From: Streptomyces tardus
Lineage (GTDB): Bacteria; Actinomycetota; Actinomycetes; Streptomycetales; Streptomycetaceae
Length of the DNA: 64,000 bases
Assembly: GCF_018101125.2 (NCBI RefSeq)
Contig: NZ_JAELVF020000001.1
Coordinates: 869,095 to 933,094 of the forward strand
Direction: 5' to 3'
The translations under genes and the position numbers were made by a program. The notes beneath the pieces were generated by a model that was not told the DNA's origin, made no database searches, and saw nothing but the letters and a program-made list of their open reading frames with translations. Below are positions 29,070 through 38,067 of the stretch, piece after piece; the stretch's first letter is position 1; each line of letters begins with the position of its first letter.

Positions 29070-30650
29070 TCAGTGGAAGAAGTGCCGCGTCCCCGTCAGG
29101 TACATCGTCACTCCGGCCGCCTCGGCGGCCTCGATCACCTGCTCGTCGCGGACCGAACCGCCGGGCTGCACCACGGCCCTGACGCCCGCGGCGGTCAGCA
29201 CCTCCAGCCCGTCCGGGAACGGGAAGAACGCGTCGGACGCGGCGTAGGCACCGGCCGTACGCTCCTCGCCGGCACGCTGGACAGCGAGCCGTGCGGAATC
29301 GACCCGGTTGACCTGGCCCATGCCCACGCCGACCGTGGCCAGGCCCCTGGCCAGCAGGATCGCGTTGGATTTCACGGCGCGGCAGGCGCGCCAGGCGAAG
29401 GCGAGCTCGGCCAGCTCCCCGACCGGGAGCGCCTCGCCCGCGGCCAGCGTCCAGCTCGCCGGGTCGTCGCCCGCCGCCTGGAGGCGGTCCCGGACCTGGA
29501 GCAGCGCGCCGCCGTCGATCGGCTTGAACTCCGGCCTGTCGGCGGAGCCTTCGGGGCAGCGCAGCACCCGGATGTTCTTCTTGCGCGCCAGGATTTCGAC
29601 CGCGCCGGGCTCGTAGTCGGGGGCCACGACGACCTCGGTGAAGATCTCCGCGATCTGCTCGGCCAGCTCGGTGGTGACCGGGCGGTTGACCGCGATCACA
29701 CCGCCGAAGGCGGAGAGCGGGTCGCAGGCGTGCGCCTTGCGGTGCGCCTCCGCCACGTCCGAACCGACCGCGATACCGCAGGGGTTGGCGTGCTTGATGA
29801 TGGCCACGCACGGCTCGTCGTGGTCGTGGGCGGCACGGCGCGCGGCGTCGGTGTCCGTGTAGTTGTTGAAGGACATCTCCTTGCCGTGCAGCTGCTCCGC
29901 CTCGGCGAGACCACCGGTTCCGTCGGTGTACAGCGCGGCGCCCTGGTGGGGGTTCTCGCCGTAGCGGAGCACTCCGGCGCGGGTGTAGGTGTGCCCGTGG
30001 AAGTCCGGGAAGCCGGAGTCCTCGCCGGCGGAGTCGGCCGCGTAGCCGACCGACGGCTCGGCGAACCACTTCGCCACCGCCACGTCGTACGCCGCCGTGT
30101 GCTGGAAGGCCTCGGCCGCCAGCCGCTTGCGCTCGCCGAGCGCGAATCCACCGCCCTCTGCCGCCGCCAGCACGTCCGCGTACCGCTGCGGGTTGACCAC
30201 GACCGCGACCGAGGGGTGGTTCTTGGCCGCCGCGCGGACCATCGACGGGCCGCCGATGTCGATCTGCTCGACGCACTCGTCGGGGCCGGCGCCGGAGGCG
30301 ACCGTGTCGCTGAAGGGGTAGAGGTTCACCACGACTAGATCGAACGGCTCCACCTCCAGCTCGGCGAGCTGAGCGCGGTGGCTCTCCAGGCGCAGGTCGG
30401 CCAGGATCCCCGCGTGCACCCGCGGATGGAGCGTCTTGACCCGGCCGTCCAGGCACTCGGGGAAACCGGTCAGCTCCTCCACCTTCGTCACCGGCACACC
30501 GGCGTCGGCGATTCTGCCCGCCGTCGAACCGGTGGAGACGAGCCGGACGCCGGACGCGTGCAGCCCACGCGCCAGCTCCTCCAGACCCGTCTTGTCGTAG
30601 ACGCTGATCAGCGCGCGGCGGATCGGCCGCTGTGTCGCTTCGGCACTCAT
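29070..30650 (-). CDS. purH: bifunctional AICAR transformylase / IMP cyclohydrolase
   Basis: 526-residue PurH, doing the last two steps of IMP synthesis. N-terminal IMP cyclohydrolase domain ([29 protein letters not shown]) and C-terminal AICAR transformylase domain ([24 protein letters not shown]). Ends in GTRHFFH as usual. Its ATG overlaps the purN stop (ATGA), giving a coupled purN-purH operon. Uses 10-formyl-THF made by FolD. Confidence 0.98.
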   Translation of the reverse strand: MSAEATQRPIRRALISVYDKTGLEELARGLHASGVRLVSTGSTAGRIADAGVPVTKVEELTGFPECLDGRVKTLHPRVHAGILADLRLESHRAQLAELEVEPFDLVVVNLYPFSDTVASGAGPDECVEQIDIGGPSMVRAAAKNHPSVAVVVNPQRYADVLAAAEGGGFALGERKRLAAEAFQHTAAYDVAVAKWFAEPSVGYAADSAGEDSGFPDFHGHTYTRAGVLRYGENPHQGAALYTDGTGGLAEAEQLHGKEMSFNNYTDTDAARRAAHDHDEPCVAIIKHANPCGIAVGSDVAEAHRKAHACDPLSAFGGVIAVNRPVTTELAEQIAEIFTEVVVAPDYEPGAVEILARKKNIRVLRCPEGSADRPEFKPIDGGALLQVRDRLQAAGDDPASWTLAAGEALPVGELAELAFAWRACRAVKSNAILLARGLATVGVGMGQVNRVDSARLAVQRAGEERTAGAYAASDAFFPFPDGLEVLTAAGVRAVVQPGGSVRDEQVIEAAEAAGVTMYLTGTRHFFH

Positions 30651-31288
30651 GCCGGAACCCGTACCTTTCGTCCCTCAATGCGATAGCCGTCGCGGGCGAG
30701 GCGACCCACGACATCGACGAGCAGGCGACGCTCGACTTCCTTGATCCGCTCGTGCAGCGCGGACTCGTCGTCCTCATCCCTGACCTCGACCACGCCCTGG
30801 GCGATGATCGGGCCGGTGTCGACGCCGTCGTCGACGAAGTGGACGGTGCACCCGGTGGCCTTCACGCCGTAGGCGAGCGCGTCGCGCACCCCGTGGGCCC
30901 CGGGAAAACTGGGCAGCAGCGCGGGGTGGGTGTTCACCAGCCGCCCGCCGAAACGGGCCAGGAACTCGCTGCCCACGATCTTCATGAAACCGGCGGAGAC
31001 CACCAGATCGGGTGCGTGCGCGGCGGTCGCCTCCGCCAGCGCCGCATCCCAACCGGCCCGGTCCGTATGGTCCTTCACTCGGCAGACGAACGTCGGCAGC
31101 CCGGCCCGACGCGCCCGCTCCAGGCCGGCGACGCCGTCCCGGTCGGCACCCACCGCGACGATCCGCGCTCCGTACGACTCCTCCCCGACCCGCTCGATCG
31201 CGTCGAGCAGCGCCTGGAGGTTCGTACCGGAGCCGGAGAGGAGGACGACGAGCCGGGCGGGGCCCGCTGAGGGCACGTAAGCAGCCAC
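30647..31288 (-). CDS. purN: phosphoribosylglycinamide formyltransferase
   Basis: 213-residue PurN transferring a formyl group from 10-formyl-THF to GAR. Motifs: [17 protein letters not shown], catalytic block [20 protein letters not shown] and [16 protein letters not shown] at 31288 is preceded by GGAAAGAG and matches the usual short N terminus. Overlaps purH by 4 bases. The promoter should lie in 31289-31400, where a less GC-rich stretch (TTAATGTTCC on the coding strand) is seen. Confidence 0.97.
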   Translation of the reverse strand: MAAYVPSAGPARLVVLLSGSGTNLQALLDAIERVGEESYGARIVAVGADRDGVAGLERARRAGLPTFVCRVKDHTDRAGWDAALAEATAAHAPDLVVSAGFMKIVGSEFLARFGGRLVNTHPALLPSFPGAHGVRDALAYGVKATGCTVHFVDDGVDTGPIIAQGVVEVRDEDDESALHERIKEVERRLLVDVVGRLARDGYRIEGRKVRVPA

Positions 31289-31552
31289 GACTAAGGCTCT
31301 TTCCGGCAGCTGGAACATTAACTGTGCGATCGAACGAACAAAGCGGGTGCGTCTATCCGGTTGACCCTACGAAGCCGCCGATCACCGGCAACGATACCGG
31401 GAACAGCTGCAGCCCCCATGGGACGGGTACGCCGACGCAACGGGTAGCGTCTGGCGTACAGCTCCGTGGCCCGATCGCTGCCGTTGCGCGCCCTTTGCCG
31501 CTCCGGCGGTCTCGGCGGTCGCGGGACACTCGAAGGGGAAGACACACACCAC

Positions 31553-32395
31553 ATGACGGACCGACGCCGCGCCCAAGGTCAGGCCGCCCAGGAGGACAAC
31601 CCCTGGGCGCCGCCGCCCACGGACCGCCCCGACCAACCGTGGCAGCCCAGGCAGCAGGGCCACGGAGGCAACGGCGAGGGGCGCGACGAATCGGGCCGCG
31701 ACGGCTCCGGCCAGGACTCCTCCGGCCAGGACACCTCGGGGAGGGACCCCTGGGGCCGGGGCCCCTCTGGGAGGGGCGGCGACGAGCAGCGCGAGGACTC
31801 CGGCCGCACCAAGTGGGGAAGCCAGTGGAGTTCCCGGCAGCCCGGACGCGGGAACGGCGTCTTCGGCAGCAGCCGCGGCAGCGGCGACGACGGGGGGCGC
31901 GGCGACCGCAACGGCAGCCGGCTGCGCTGGGACCCCCGGGACCCGGCCCAGCGCCACGCGCGCTACGCACTGATCTCCAGCATGTGGTCGGTCTTCTTCG
32001 CCCTCTTCAACATCCCGCCGGTCGCCCTGCTCCTCGGCGCCCTCGCGCTGTACTGGGGCATCAGTTCGCTGCGCGGCGCGCCGGGCGCCCAGTCCCGCAA
32101 GAACGCCGAGGGCGGAGCGGGCGACGCCCGCGGCGACACCCGGTTCGGCCACGGCGACCGGAACCCGGCGGGCCCCCACGGCGGCGCGGGACGCCGCCCG
32201 CAGCTCGCCACCGCGATCGTGGGCATCGTCGTCGGCTCGATCGGGCTGCTCTTCGTGATGAGCGCCTTCACGGTCCAGGTGGTCTACAAGGACTACTACG
32301 TCTGCGTCGACAACGCCCTGACCACCCCGACCCGTCAGGCCTGCGACGAGCACCTGCCGACGCAGCTCCGCTCCATCCTCGGCGAGGCCGACTGA
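31553..32395 (+). CDS. two-helix membrane protein with Gly/Arg/Asp-rich tail
   Basis: 280 residues. Residues 1-135 are hydrophilic and repetitive (SGQD, SGRD units), followed by a hairpin of hydrophobic segments (FFALFNIPPVALLLGALALYW), a charged loop, another helix (AIVGIVVGSIGLLFVMSAF) and a short extracellular end with two cysteines. Resembles DUF4190-like actinobacterial membrane proteins. Divergent from purN. Function unknown. ATG has a GAAGGGGAA run upstream, somewhat far. Confidence 0.72.
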   Translation: MTDRRRAQGQAAQEDNPWAPPPTDRPDQPWQPRQQGHGGNGEGRDESGRDGSGQDSSGQDTSGRDPWGRGPSGRGGDEQREDSGRTKWGSQWSSRQPGRGNGVFGSSRGSGDDGGRGDRNGSRLRWDPRDPAQRHARYALISSMWSVFFALFNIPPVALLLGALALYWGISSLRGAPGAQSRKNAEGGAGDARGDTRFGHGDRNPAGPHGGAGRRPQLATAIVGIVVGSIGLLFVMSAFTVQVVYKDYYVCVDNALTTPTRQACDEHLPTQLRSILGEAD

Positions 32396-32432
32396 GCGCC
32401 GACTCCTCCCCACGGCTGCGGGGCGGTGGTGC

Positions 32433-32776
32433 CGGCGGGCCCGCTGACCTGGAGCGGCGCTCCGCCGAACCGGCCCGCGACGATCCCGCCGACGGCGGCG
32501 GCCACCAGACCGGCCTGGAGCGGAGCTCCGGTCGCCAGGGCGATGCCCAGCGAGAGCGGGAGCGCGATCAGGAAGACGGAGACGGACGCGGAGAGATCGG
32601 CCGAGCCGCCTCCCGCGCCGCGTCCGTCTCCGTCTTCCTGATCGCGCTCCCGCTCTCGCTGGGCATCGCCCTGGCGACCGGAGCTCCGCTCCAGGCCGGT
32701 CTGGTGGCCGCCGCCGTCGGCGGGATCGTCGCGGGCCGGTTCGGCGGAGCGCCGCTCCAGGTCAGCGGGCCCGCCG
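32433..32776. repeat. perfect inverted repeat, 159-bp arms, 26-bp spacer
   Basis: Left arm 32433-32591 and right arm 32618-32776 are exact reverse complements; I checked all 159 positions by reading. The spacer is 32592-32617. The right arm is in frame with the SulP fragment on the plus strand, so the left arm is the inverted duplicate. The bases just outside the arms do not match. Confidence 0.95.
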
Positions 32777-32930
32777 CCGGCCTCACCGTGGTCACCGCCG
32801 AACTCATCCAGCAGTACGGCTGGCGCGCCACCTGCGCGATCACCGTCGTCGCCGGGCTCGCCCAACTCGTCCTGGCCTACGTGCGCGTGGCCCGCTCGGC
32901 CCGGAGGGCGCCGAGGGTGGGAACGCGTGC
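32600..32930 (+). pseudogene. SulP-type anion transporter, N-terminal remnant
   Basis: Encodes about 95 residues resembling the start of SulP transporters: SVFLIALPLSLGIALATGAP, then AGLVAAAVGGIVAGRFGG, SPLQVSGPAAG-like APLQVSGPAAGLTVVTAEL and one further helix, before losing similarity at VARSARRAPRV. A full SulP protein is 500 or more residues, so most is gone. The expected start region has been replaced by the inverted duplicate. Bacterial SulP proteins carry sulfate or bicarbonate. Confidence 0.75.
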
Positions 32931-33150
32931 GCAGGCGGACATCGATCTCGTTTCCGTCGCGGTAGTTCATCACGGTTTGTGTGCATTCAACTACCCCCAA
33001 GGGGAGGTAAATGAATCGTAATGACAGGTAAAGGAAGGCATGTGGTGATCCAGGGTGCTCCGTGTCGCTCTTCCGCCTTATGAGTGAACGATGAGCTGTT
33101 GTCCGCTTGTCATATCAATGTGCTTATCGGATCCATGCCACGTTGAGTCC

Positions 33151-33164
33151 GAATCAGCTGATTC
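33151..33164. repeat. 14-bp perfect palindrome
   Basis: GAATCAGCTGATTC within lower-GC DNA, just left of the 132-bp palindrome. Could be an operator or part of the same rearrangement scar. Confidence 0.6.
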
Positions 33165-33179
33165 GCTGTCAATGTGCGC

Positions 33180-33311
33180 GTGGGACGGCCGCCCCGGCGC
33201 CGCGCTCACCGCTGCGGGCAGGGAAAGTGCGCCGTCCGGCCTCGACCGAGGCCGGACGGCGCACTTTCCCTGCCCGCAGCGGTGAGCGCGGCGCCGGGGC
33301 GGCCGTCCCAC
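33180..33311. repeat. 132-bp palindrome, perfect 65-bp arms, 2-bp centre
   Basis: 33180-33244 is the exact reverse complement of 33247-33311, centre AC at 33245-33246. As RNA or cruciform DNA it forms one continuous hairpin. It does not sit right after any intact gene, so a simple terminator is unlikely. Confidence 0.95.
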
Positions 33312-33518
33312 TCGACGCCGGACGGTCGTCCCGGGCGACGGCGGGCAATCTGCCGGGCGACCTGCCGCCGGTGTGGTGAACAGCCCTTCCGCGCGATCCC
33401 GGACACCCGTCCCGTCGCACGGCGAACGGCCCGTCGCCGAGACCTCGGACAACCCGCCCGTCGAGCGTGAGCAGCCGTTGCGCGCAGTGGTCACGCACCG
33501 CTGTGTGCGGGTGAACCG

Positions 33519-33535
33519 GGCGGCTGCGAGCCGCC
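33519..33535 (-). terminator. short hairpin after the DUF6350 gene
   Basis: 7-bp arms GGCGGCT and AGCCGCC with a GCG loop, directly after the stop on the minus strand. Confidence 0.5.
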
Positions 33536-33537
33536 GT

Positions 33538-35424
33538 TCAGGGCGACTGGCGTGTGAGCGGCGGCTCCGGCGGCGGAACGGGACGTACCGGCACCGGCTC
33601 CGGTACGGGCGGCAGGGGCGCGGGCGGTACGAGGGGCACGGCCGGCGGCACCGGTTCGAGCGGCGACGCGGAGACCCCCGACGGCCCGGCGGATCGCGGA
33701 GCCGCCCTCGCATCCGACTCCCCCGGCTCCGTCGACGCTGCGGGTCCCGTCGACGCTGCGGGTTCCGTCGATCCTGCGGGTTCCGTCGATCCTGCGGGTT
33801 CCGGTGCCGTCGATTCCCGTGCACCGTCGGCGGGTTGAGCCGCTCCCGCAGCGCTCCCGAGGTCGGGCATCAGGCCGCCGGACCCGTCCTTCAGCGCTGC
33901 CCAGCGGGTGCGCCGGCTGCGGGTCGCGTGCCACTCGCCGGACGATTTCCGGCGTGTACGCCCGAAGCGGCGCCACCACGCGGGCGTCGCGTCCCCGGCG
34001 TCGGGCTGCTCCGCACCCGCGCCCGTCGGGCGCTGCACACCCGGCGTCCCGCCCGTGCCCGTACCGGCCGGGGCGGCGACCGCCGTATTGGCGCCGTCCT
34101 CCGTACTCCCGTTCTCCCCGGCCCTGTTGACGGCGAGGCCGTCCGGGCGCGGCGTACGTCGCGGAACGAGACCGACCAGTGCGGCGACGGCCCGGCGGCG
34201 GGCGAGGGCCAGGGCGAGCAGCGGATGCGGCTCGCGGATGCGCCACCAGCGGACCGCGTACGCCGTCGGGAGCGCGCCGAGGCAGACCCAGCCGAGGGCG
34301 GCAGCGCCCACCGCCCACCAGGTCGGCCCGAAGTCGGCGAGCAGACCGGTGCCCAGCGGGCCTCCGGCCAGCGCGGCGAGCGCCGCGACGCCGAGTCCGC
34401 AGCCGACGCCCACCAGCAGCACCGCACCGGCCGTACCGAGCGCCCCGTCGGCGCCGTGGCGACTGCCGCGCACCGGCGAGGAGCCGCGTCCCACCGACAG
34501 CCCGGCGACCGCTCCGGCGACCAGCGGGATCGCGCCGGCGCCGAGAAGCGCCCAGGTCACGCCCGCGTTCTGCGCGGGGAGTGCCGCCAGCAGCGGGAAG
34601 TTCGGCAACTGCGCGGGGGCTGCGGTGGCCAGCGGCGCCACACCGTGCCCGACCCCTGCGGCGAAGCCCGGCCCGAGCGCGTACGCGATGCCCCAGACCG
34701 CCGCGTTGGGCGCGAGCAGCAGACAGAGCAGCGCCACCGCCGTACGCCCCGACCAGGAGCCCGCGAGCTGGGCACCCGCCTCGGTCGCGGCGCTCCAGTG
34801 CAGGACCAGCTGCCCCGCGGCCAGCACCGCGCCGCCCGCGACCAGCGCCGCGGAGGCCAGCACCGCGGCCCGCAGCGCGGTGAACAACCGTTGCCACGGC
34901 AGCCATCCGGGCAGCAGGCCGGACGGCGGGGCCGGCCACCCGCGCCCGGCCCACACGCCTGCGCCCACGCACAGCAGCGTCAGCAGCGGTACGCACACGG
35001 CGGCGCTCCCCGGCTGGGCCCGGAACGGACCCCCCTGGGTGTACCAGGTCGCGAGGGCGGCAACCATCAGGTATCCGGCGCCCGCCCAGGCCACGATCCG
35101 CGGCCCCGGACCCTCCAACGCCCGTACGCAGCGGTAGAGCAGCACCGCGGGCAGCGCGGTGAGCAGCAGCGGGGTGAGACCGAGCGGGGCGGCGCCGCCG
35201 GCGAGGGTCTCCGGGCGGACGAGTTCGACGCCGTGGGCGAGCAGCCAGAGTCCGGCCGCCACCCGAAGGGCGTCGTCGGGCCCGCCGTGGGCGTGGGGAG
35301 AGCTGATCCACAGCATCAGCACCAGCATGGCGAGTGCCGCCACTCCGAGGGCGGCGGCGAGTACGCCCTCCGCCCACCAGGTCACGGGCCGCAGCCGACC
35401 CAGCGTTCTGAGGTGGCGTTGCAT
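33538..35424 (-). CDS. DUF6350-type polytopic membrane protein
   Basis: 628 residues from the ATG at 35424 (alternative GTG at 35436; no clear ribosome site). About ten membrane helices in the first 430 residues, with PALLLYR- and WYTQGGPFR-like blocks, in a pattern I associate with the actinobacterial DUF6350 family (sometimes called cell division protein PerM). The last 200 residues are cytoplasmic and low-complexity, with a tandem GSTEPA repeat encoded by 18-bp units. Precise role unknown. Its neighbour across the divergent promoter region is a sigma-like membrane protein. Confidence 0.72.
   Translation of the reverse strand: MQRHLRTLGRLRPVTWWAEGVLAAALGVAALAMLVLMLWISSPHAHGGPDDALRVAAGLWLLAHGVELVRPETLAGGAAPLGLTPLLLTALPAVLLYRCVRALEGPGPRIVAWAGAGYLMVAALATWYTQGGPFRAQPGSAAVCVPLLTLLCVGAGVWAGRGWPAPPSGLLPGWLPWQRLFTALRAAVLASAALVAGGAVLAAGQLVLHWSAATEAGAQLAGSWSGRTAVALLCLLLAPNAAVWGIAYALGPGFAAGVGHGVAPLATAAPAQLPNFPLLAALPAQNAGVTWALLGAGAIPLVAGAVAGLSVGRGSSPVRGSRHGADGALGTAGAVLLVGVGCGLGVAALAALAGGPLGTGLLADFGPTWWAVGAAALGWVCLGALPTAYAVRWWRIREPHPLLALALARRRAVAALVGLVPRRTPRPDGLAVNRAGENGSTEDGANTAVAAPAGTGTGGTPGVQRPTGAGAEQPDAGDATPAWWRRFGRTRRKSSGEWHATRSRRTRWAALKDGSGGLMPDLGSAAGAAQPADGARESTAPEPAGSTEPAGSTEPAASTGPAASTEPGESDARAAPRSAGPSGVSASPLEPVPPAVPLVPPAPLPPVPEPVPVRPVPPPEPPLTRQSP
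33731..33802. repeat. 18-bp tandem repeat, four copies, inside the DUF6350 gene
   Basis: Four units of GTCGAYSCTGCGGGTYCC with one to three differences, coding for a six-residue repeat in the C-terminal tail. Copy number is likely variable between strains. Confidence 0.85.
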
Positions 35425-35600
35425 CGTTTGGCTCACATCGACATGCTGCCAACAACACCCGTTTCGCCCTGGTAGCGGGCAATTACTCGCTGTGTCGTTG
35501 AATATTCCGATATGCACTTTATTCGGATGGGCGGTAAGCGCCCGACAAACCGACGACCGCACCCGGCGGTCGTCGATGCACGCGACGGCGAGGGGCAGGC

Positions 35601-36965
35601 ATGACGCTCGACGACCGCACGGAACCGCCCACACCGGCGGACAGGCGGCAGTCCACACGTGCGGACCGACCGGCCAAGGCACGCAAGGCGAAGAAGCAGG
35701 CCCGGAAGCAGGCGAAACAGCACGCGAAGCAGCGGGCCGGGCTGGACCCGAGCGCGGGCAAGCGCGCCGCGAACACGGCCGGATCGCCCGCCGGCTTCGA
35801 GGGGCCGCGGACGAGCGCGCCCGACCCGGACCGCCTCGTCGGCGCGGGAACCCCCCGGTGGGCGCGCCGCTCGGACTCCGACCCGAAGGGCCCCGGCCCG
35901 AGCGGCAGGACCCCGAACGACGAGGGCACGAGCAGCGGGGGCCCGAACGACGGGGGCCCGACGGACGGCAGCCCGAGCTCCGGGGGCCGGAGCGGCAGCG
36001 ACGGAAAGGCCGGCGCCGCGGTGGCCGTCACCCCGAAGGACGTGTCCGACCGGGACGCGGCGGTCGCGATGCCGGCCGAGTCCGCCGCGTCCCGGACCGA
36101 GCTGCCCGTCGCGTCCCGGACCGCGCGCGTCGAGCCCGCCGAAGCGGGCCCGCAGGACATGGAAGCCGCACCGGTGGAGCCCGAGACCCCCGCGGCCGGC
36201 AGCTCCGACCCGGCGGCGACGGCGTTCGATCTGCTGCACGTCACCCACTCCCCCGCCCTCACCCGGCAGGCGTTCCTCCTCACCGGCAACCGCGAGGTGG
36301 CCCGCTGGGCGGTCGAACGCGCCTTCCACAGCGCCTGGGAACGGTGGCCCGAAGTCGCCAGGGATCCCGACCCGGCAGGTTGGACGAGGGCCGCGACCCA
36401 CGAGTACGCACTCTCGCCGTGGCTGCGCTTCTGGCCGGGCCACAGCGGGCCGGACCCGTACGACGGCGCTCCCGATCATCGCGCCGTGCTCGAGGCGTTC
36501 TGGGGCCTGCCGCGCAACTACCGCCGGACCGTACTGCTGCACGACGGGATCGGGCTGAGCCTGGCCGAGACCGCGGCGGAGACGGAGGCGAGTACCGGCG
36601 CCACGCTCGGCAGGCTGCGGCACGGGCGGGAGGCGGTGGCCGTACTGGTGCGCGAGGTCGCGGACGCCGGCAGTCCGGGCGACGGAGGCGGCGCCGGGCC
36701 GGACTGCGACGACCTCGGTTCCGAGCTGCGCGGCGCGGCCCTGGGCGAACTGCTGCGCCGGGCGGCGGCCGTGCACCGGGTCGGGCCGGTTCGGACCCCT
36801 GCGGTACGGACGGCCAGCGAGCACGTCACCCGCCGCGGCACCCTGGCCGCCGCCGGGCTGACCGCGGTGCTGGTGCTGACCACCTCGTTCACCATCGCGA
36901 CCGGCGAGAGCGGTGATCTGCTCCCCACCGGGCTGCCGGCCGCGGTTGCCCAACTCGCCCGCTGA
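35601..36965 (+). CDS. sigma-70-like protein with long N-terminal tail and C-terminal membrane helix
   Basis: 454 residues. Residues 1-205 are Lys-rich then low-complexity. From about 208 there is a sigma region 2-like segment (RQAFLLTGNREVARWAVERAFHSAWERW) and a region 4-like helix-turn-helix (LPRNYRRTVLLHDGIGLSLAETAAE, about 300-350). After that come a hydrophobic helix (TLAAAGLTAVLVLTTSFTIA) and a short tail. It is therefore either a membrane-held ECF-type sigma factor or a degenerate relative with another role; region 2 lacks the usual aromatic -10 residues that I could recognise. Divergent from the DUF6350 gene; no anti-sigma gene is adjacent. Confidence 0.65.
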   Translation: MTLDDRTEPPTPADRRQSTRADRPAKARKAKKQARKQAKQHAKQRAGLDPSAGKRAANTAGSPAGFEGPRTSAPDPDRLVGAGTPRWARRSDSDPKGPGPSGRTPNDEGTSSGGPNDGGPTDGSPSSGGRSGSDGKAGAAVAVTPKDVSDRDAAVAMPAESAASRTELPVASRTARVEPAEAGPQDMEAAPVEPETPAAGSSDPAATAFDLLHVTHSPALTRQAFLLTGNREVARWAVERAFHSAWERWPEVARDPDPAGWTRAATHEYALSPWLRFWPGHSGPDPYDGAPDHRAVLEAFWGLPRNYRRTVLLHDGIGLSLAETAAETEASTGATLGRLRHGREAVAVLVREVADAGSPGDGGGAGPDCDDLGSELRGAALGELLRRAAAVHRVGPVRTPAVRTASEHVTRRGTLAAAGLTAVLVLTTSFTIATGESGDLLPTGLPAAVAQLAR

Positions 36966-37030
36966 CCGGGGCGGTTGCGTGACCGCGACGTTCCGACGAC
37001 GGACCGGACGCGCGCCGCGGCGCACCCGAA

Positions 37031-37074
37031 ACGCGACGACGGCCCGCCCCTCGAAGGGCGGGCCGTCGTCGCGT
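37031..37074 (-). terminator. strong terminator of sucCD
   Basis: Perfect 19-bp arms (37031-37049 and 37056-37074) with a 6-base loop, 63 bp after the sucD stop. It also lies downstream of the convergent sigma-like gene and may serve both. Confidence 0.85.
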
Positions 37075-37137
37075 GGTGTCACTGCCGCGCGCACCGGCAC
37101 CCGCTCGGAACGAACGGACGCACGATCAGCGCGGGAT

Positions 37138-38022
37138 TCAGCCGCCGAGGATCTCGCGCGCGAGGCGGGCGGTCTCCGAAGGCGTCTTTCCGACCTTGAC
37201 TCCGGCGGCCTCCAGGGCCTCCTTCTTCGCCTGGGCGGTGCCCGAGGAGCCGGAGACGATGGCGCCGGCGTGGCCCATGGTCTTGCCCTCCGGCGCGGTG
37301 AAGCCCGCGACGTAGCCGACGACCGGCTTGGTGACGTTGGCCTTCACGAAGTCGGCCGCACGCTCCTCGGCGTCGCCGCCGATCTCGCCGATCATTACGA
37401 TCAGGTCGGTCTCCGGGTCGGCCTCGAAGGCCTCCAGCGCGTCGATGTGGGTGGTGCCGATGATCGGGTCACCGCCGATGCCGACACAGGTGGAGAAGCC
37501 GATGTCGCGCAGCTCGTACATCATCTGGTACGTCAGCGTGCCGGACTTCGAGACCAGCCCGATGCGGCCGGGCTTGGTGATGTCGGCCGGGATGATGCCG
37601 GCGTTGGACTGACCGGGGGTGATCAGGCCCGGGCAGTTCGGACCGACGATGCGGGTCTTGTTGCCCTTCTTGCCGGCGTACGCCCAGAAGGCGGCGGAGT
37701 CGTGCACCGCGATGCCCTCGGTGATGACGACGGCGAGCGGGATCTCGGCGTCGATCGCCTCGATGACCGCGCTCTTGGTGAACTTCTCCGGAACGAAGAT
37801 CACGGTCACGTCGGCGCCGGTGGCCTCGACGGCCTCCTTGACGCCGCCGAACACCGGTACCTCGGTGCCGTCGAAGTCAACGGTCTGACCGGCCTTGCGG
37901 GGGTTCACACCGCCGACGATGTTGGTGCCGGAAGCCAGCATGCGCTTGGTGTGCTTCTGGCCCTCGGAGCCGGTCATCCCCTGGACGATGACCTTGCTTT
38001 CCTTGGTGAGGAAAATAGCCAT
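37138..38022 (-). CDS. sucD: succinyl-CoA synthetase alpha subunit
   Basis: 294-residue alpha subunit. CoA-binding domain ([20 protein letters not shown]), [12 protein letters not shown] and the phosphohistidine loop GHAGAIVSG. Forms a complex with SucC from the gene 45 bp upstream, making ATP or GTP from succinyl-CoA in the TCA cycle. Normal length. Confidence 0.98.
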   Translation of the reverse strand: MAIFLTKESKVIVQGMTGSEGQKHTKRMLASGTNIVGGVNPRKAGQTVDFDGTEVPVFGGVKEAVEATGADVTVIFVPEKFTKSAVIEAIDAEIPLAVVITEGIAVHDSAAFWAYAGKKGNKTRIVGPNCPGLITPGQSNAGIIPADITKPGRIGLVSKSGTLTYQMMYELRDIGFSTCVGIGGDPIIGTTHIDALEAFEADPETDLIVMIGEIGGDAEERAADFVKANVTKPVVGYVAGFTAPEGKTMGHAGAIVSGSSGTAQAKKEALEAAGVKVGKTPSETARLAREILGG

Positions 38023-38067
38023 TTTTGTGTCGGTTCCTCGTCTGTCCTCTTGGGTCCTCGTCTGGAA

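Larger units (their letters stand above)
32396..33537. other. 1.1-kb scar region with two large perfect inverted repeats
   Basis: No intact gene. In order: a 159-bp-arm inverted repeat made of SulP transporter coding sequence (32433-32776), the rest of the SulP fragment to about 32930, a lower-GC stretch (32940-33180) with mini-frames and a 14-bp perfect palindrome, a 65-bp-arm palindrome (33180-33311), then about 220 bp of ordinary GC-rich DNA with the terminator of the DUF6350 gene (33519-33535). Confidence 0.75.

Noticed and set aside
32433..32776. Invertible promoter or recombinase site
   Set aside because: The arms are too long and the 26-bp spacer too small for a known invertible switch, and no recombinase gene is near.
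33011..33083. Six- and 20-codon frames in the low-GC island
   Set aside because: Good ribosome site for the first, but too short and without known attenuator features; listed only as a finding.
33180..33311. Rho-independent terminator
   Set aside because: 132 bp of continuous palindrome without a nearby upstream intact gene is far beyond a terminator; treated as a repeat.
33373..35475. Long plus-strand frame opposite the DUF6350 gene
   Set aside because: Arg-rich shadow translation of a high-GC gene on the other strand; no motif.
35601..36965. Ordinary ECF sigma factor
   Set aside because: Membrane helix, long N-terminal tail and lack of an anti-sigma neighbour do not fit; annotated as sigma-like only.
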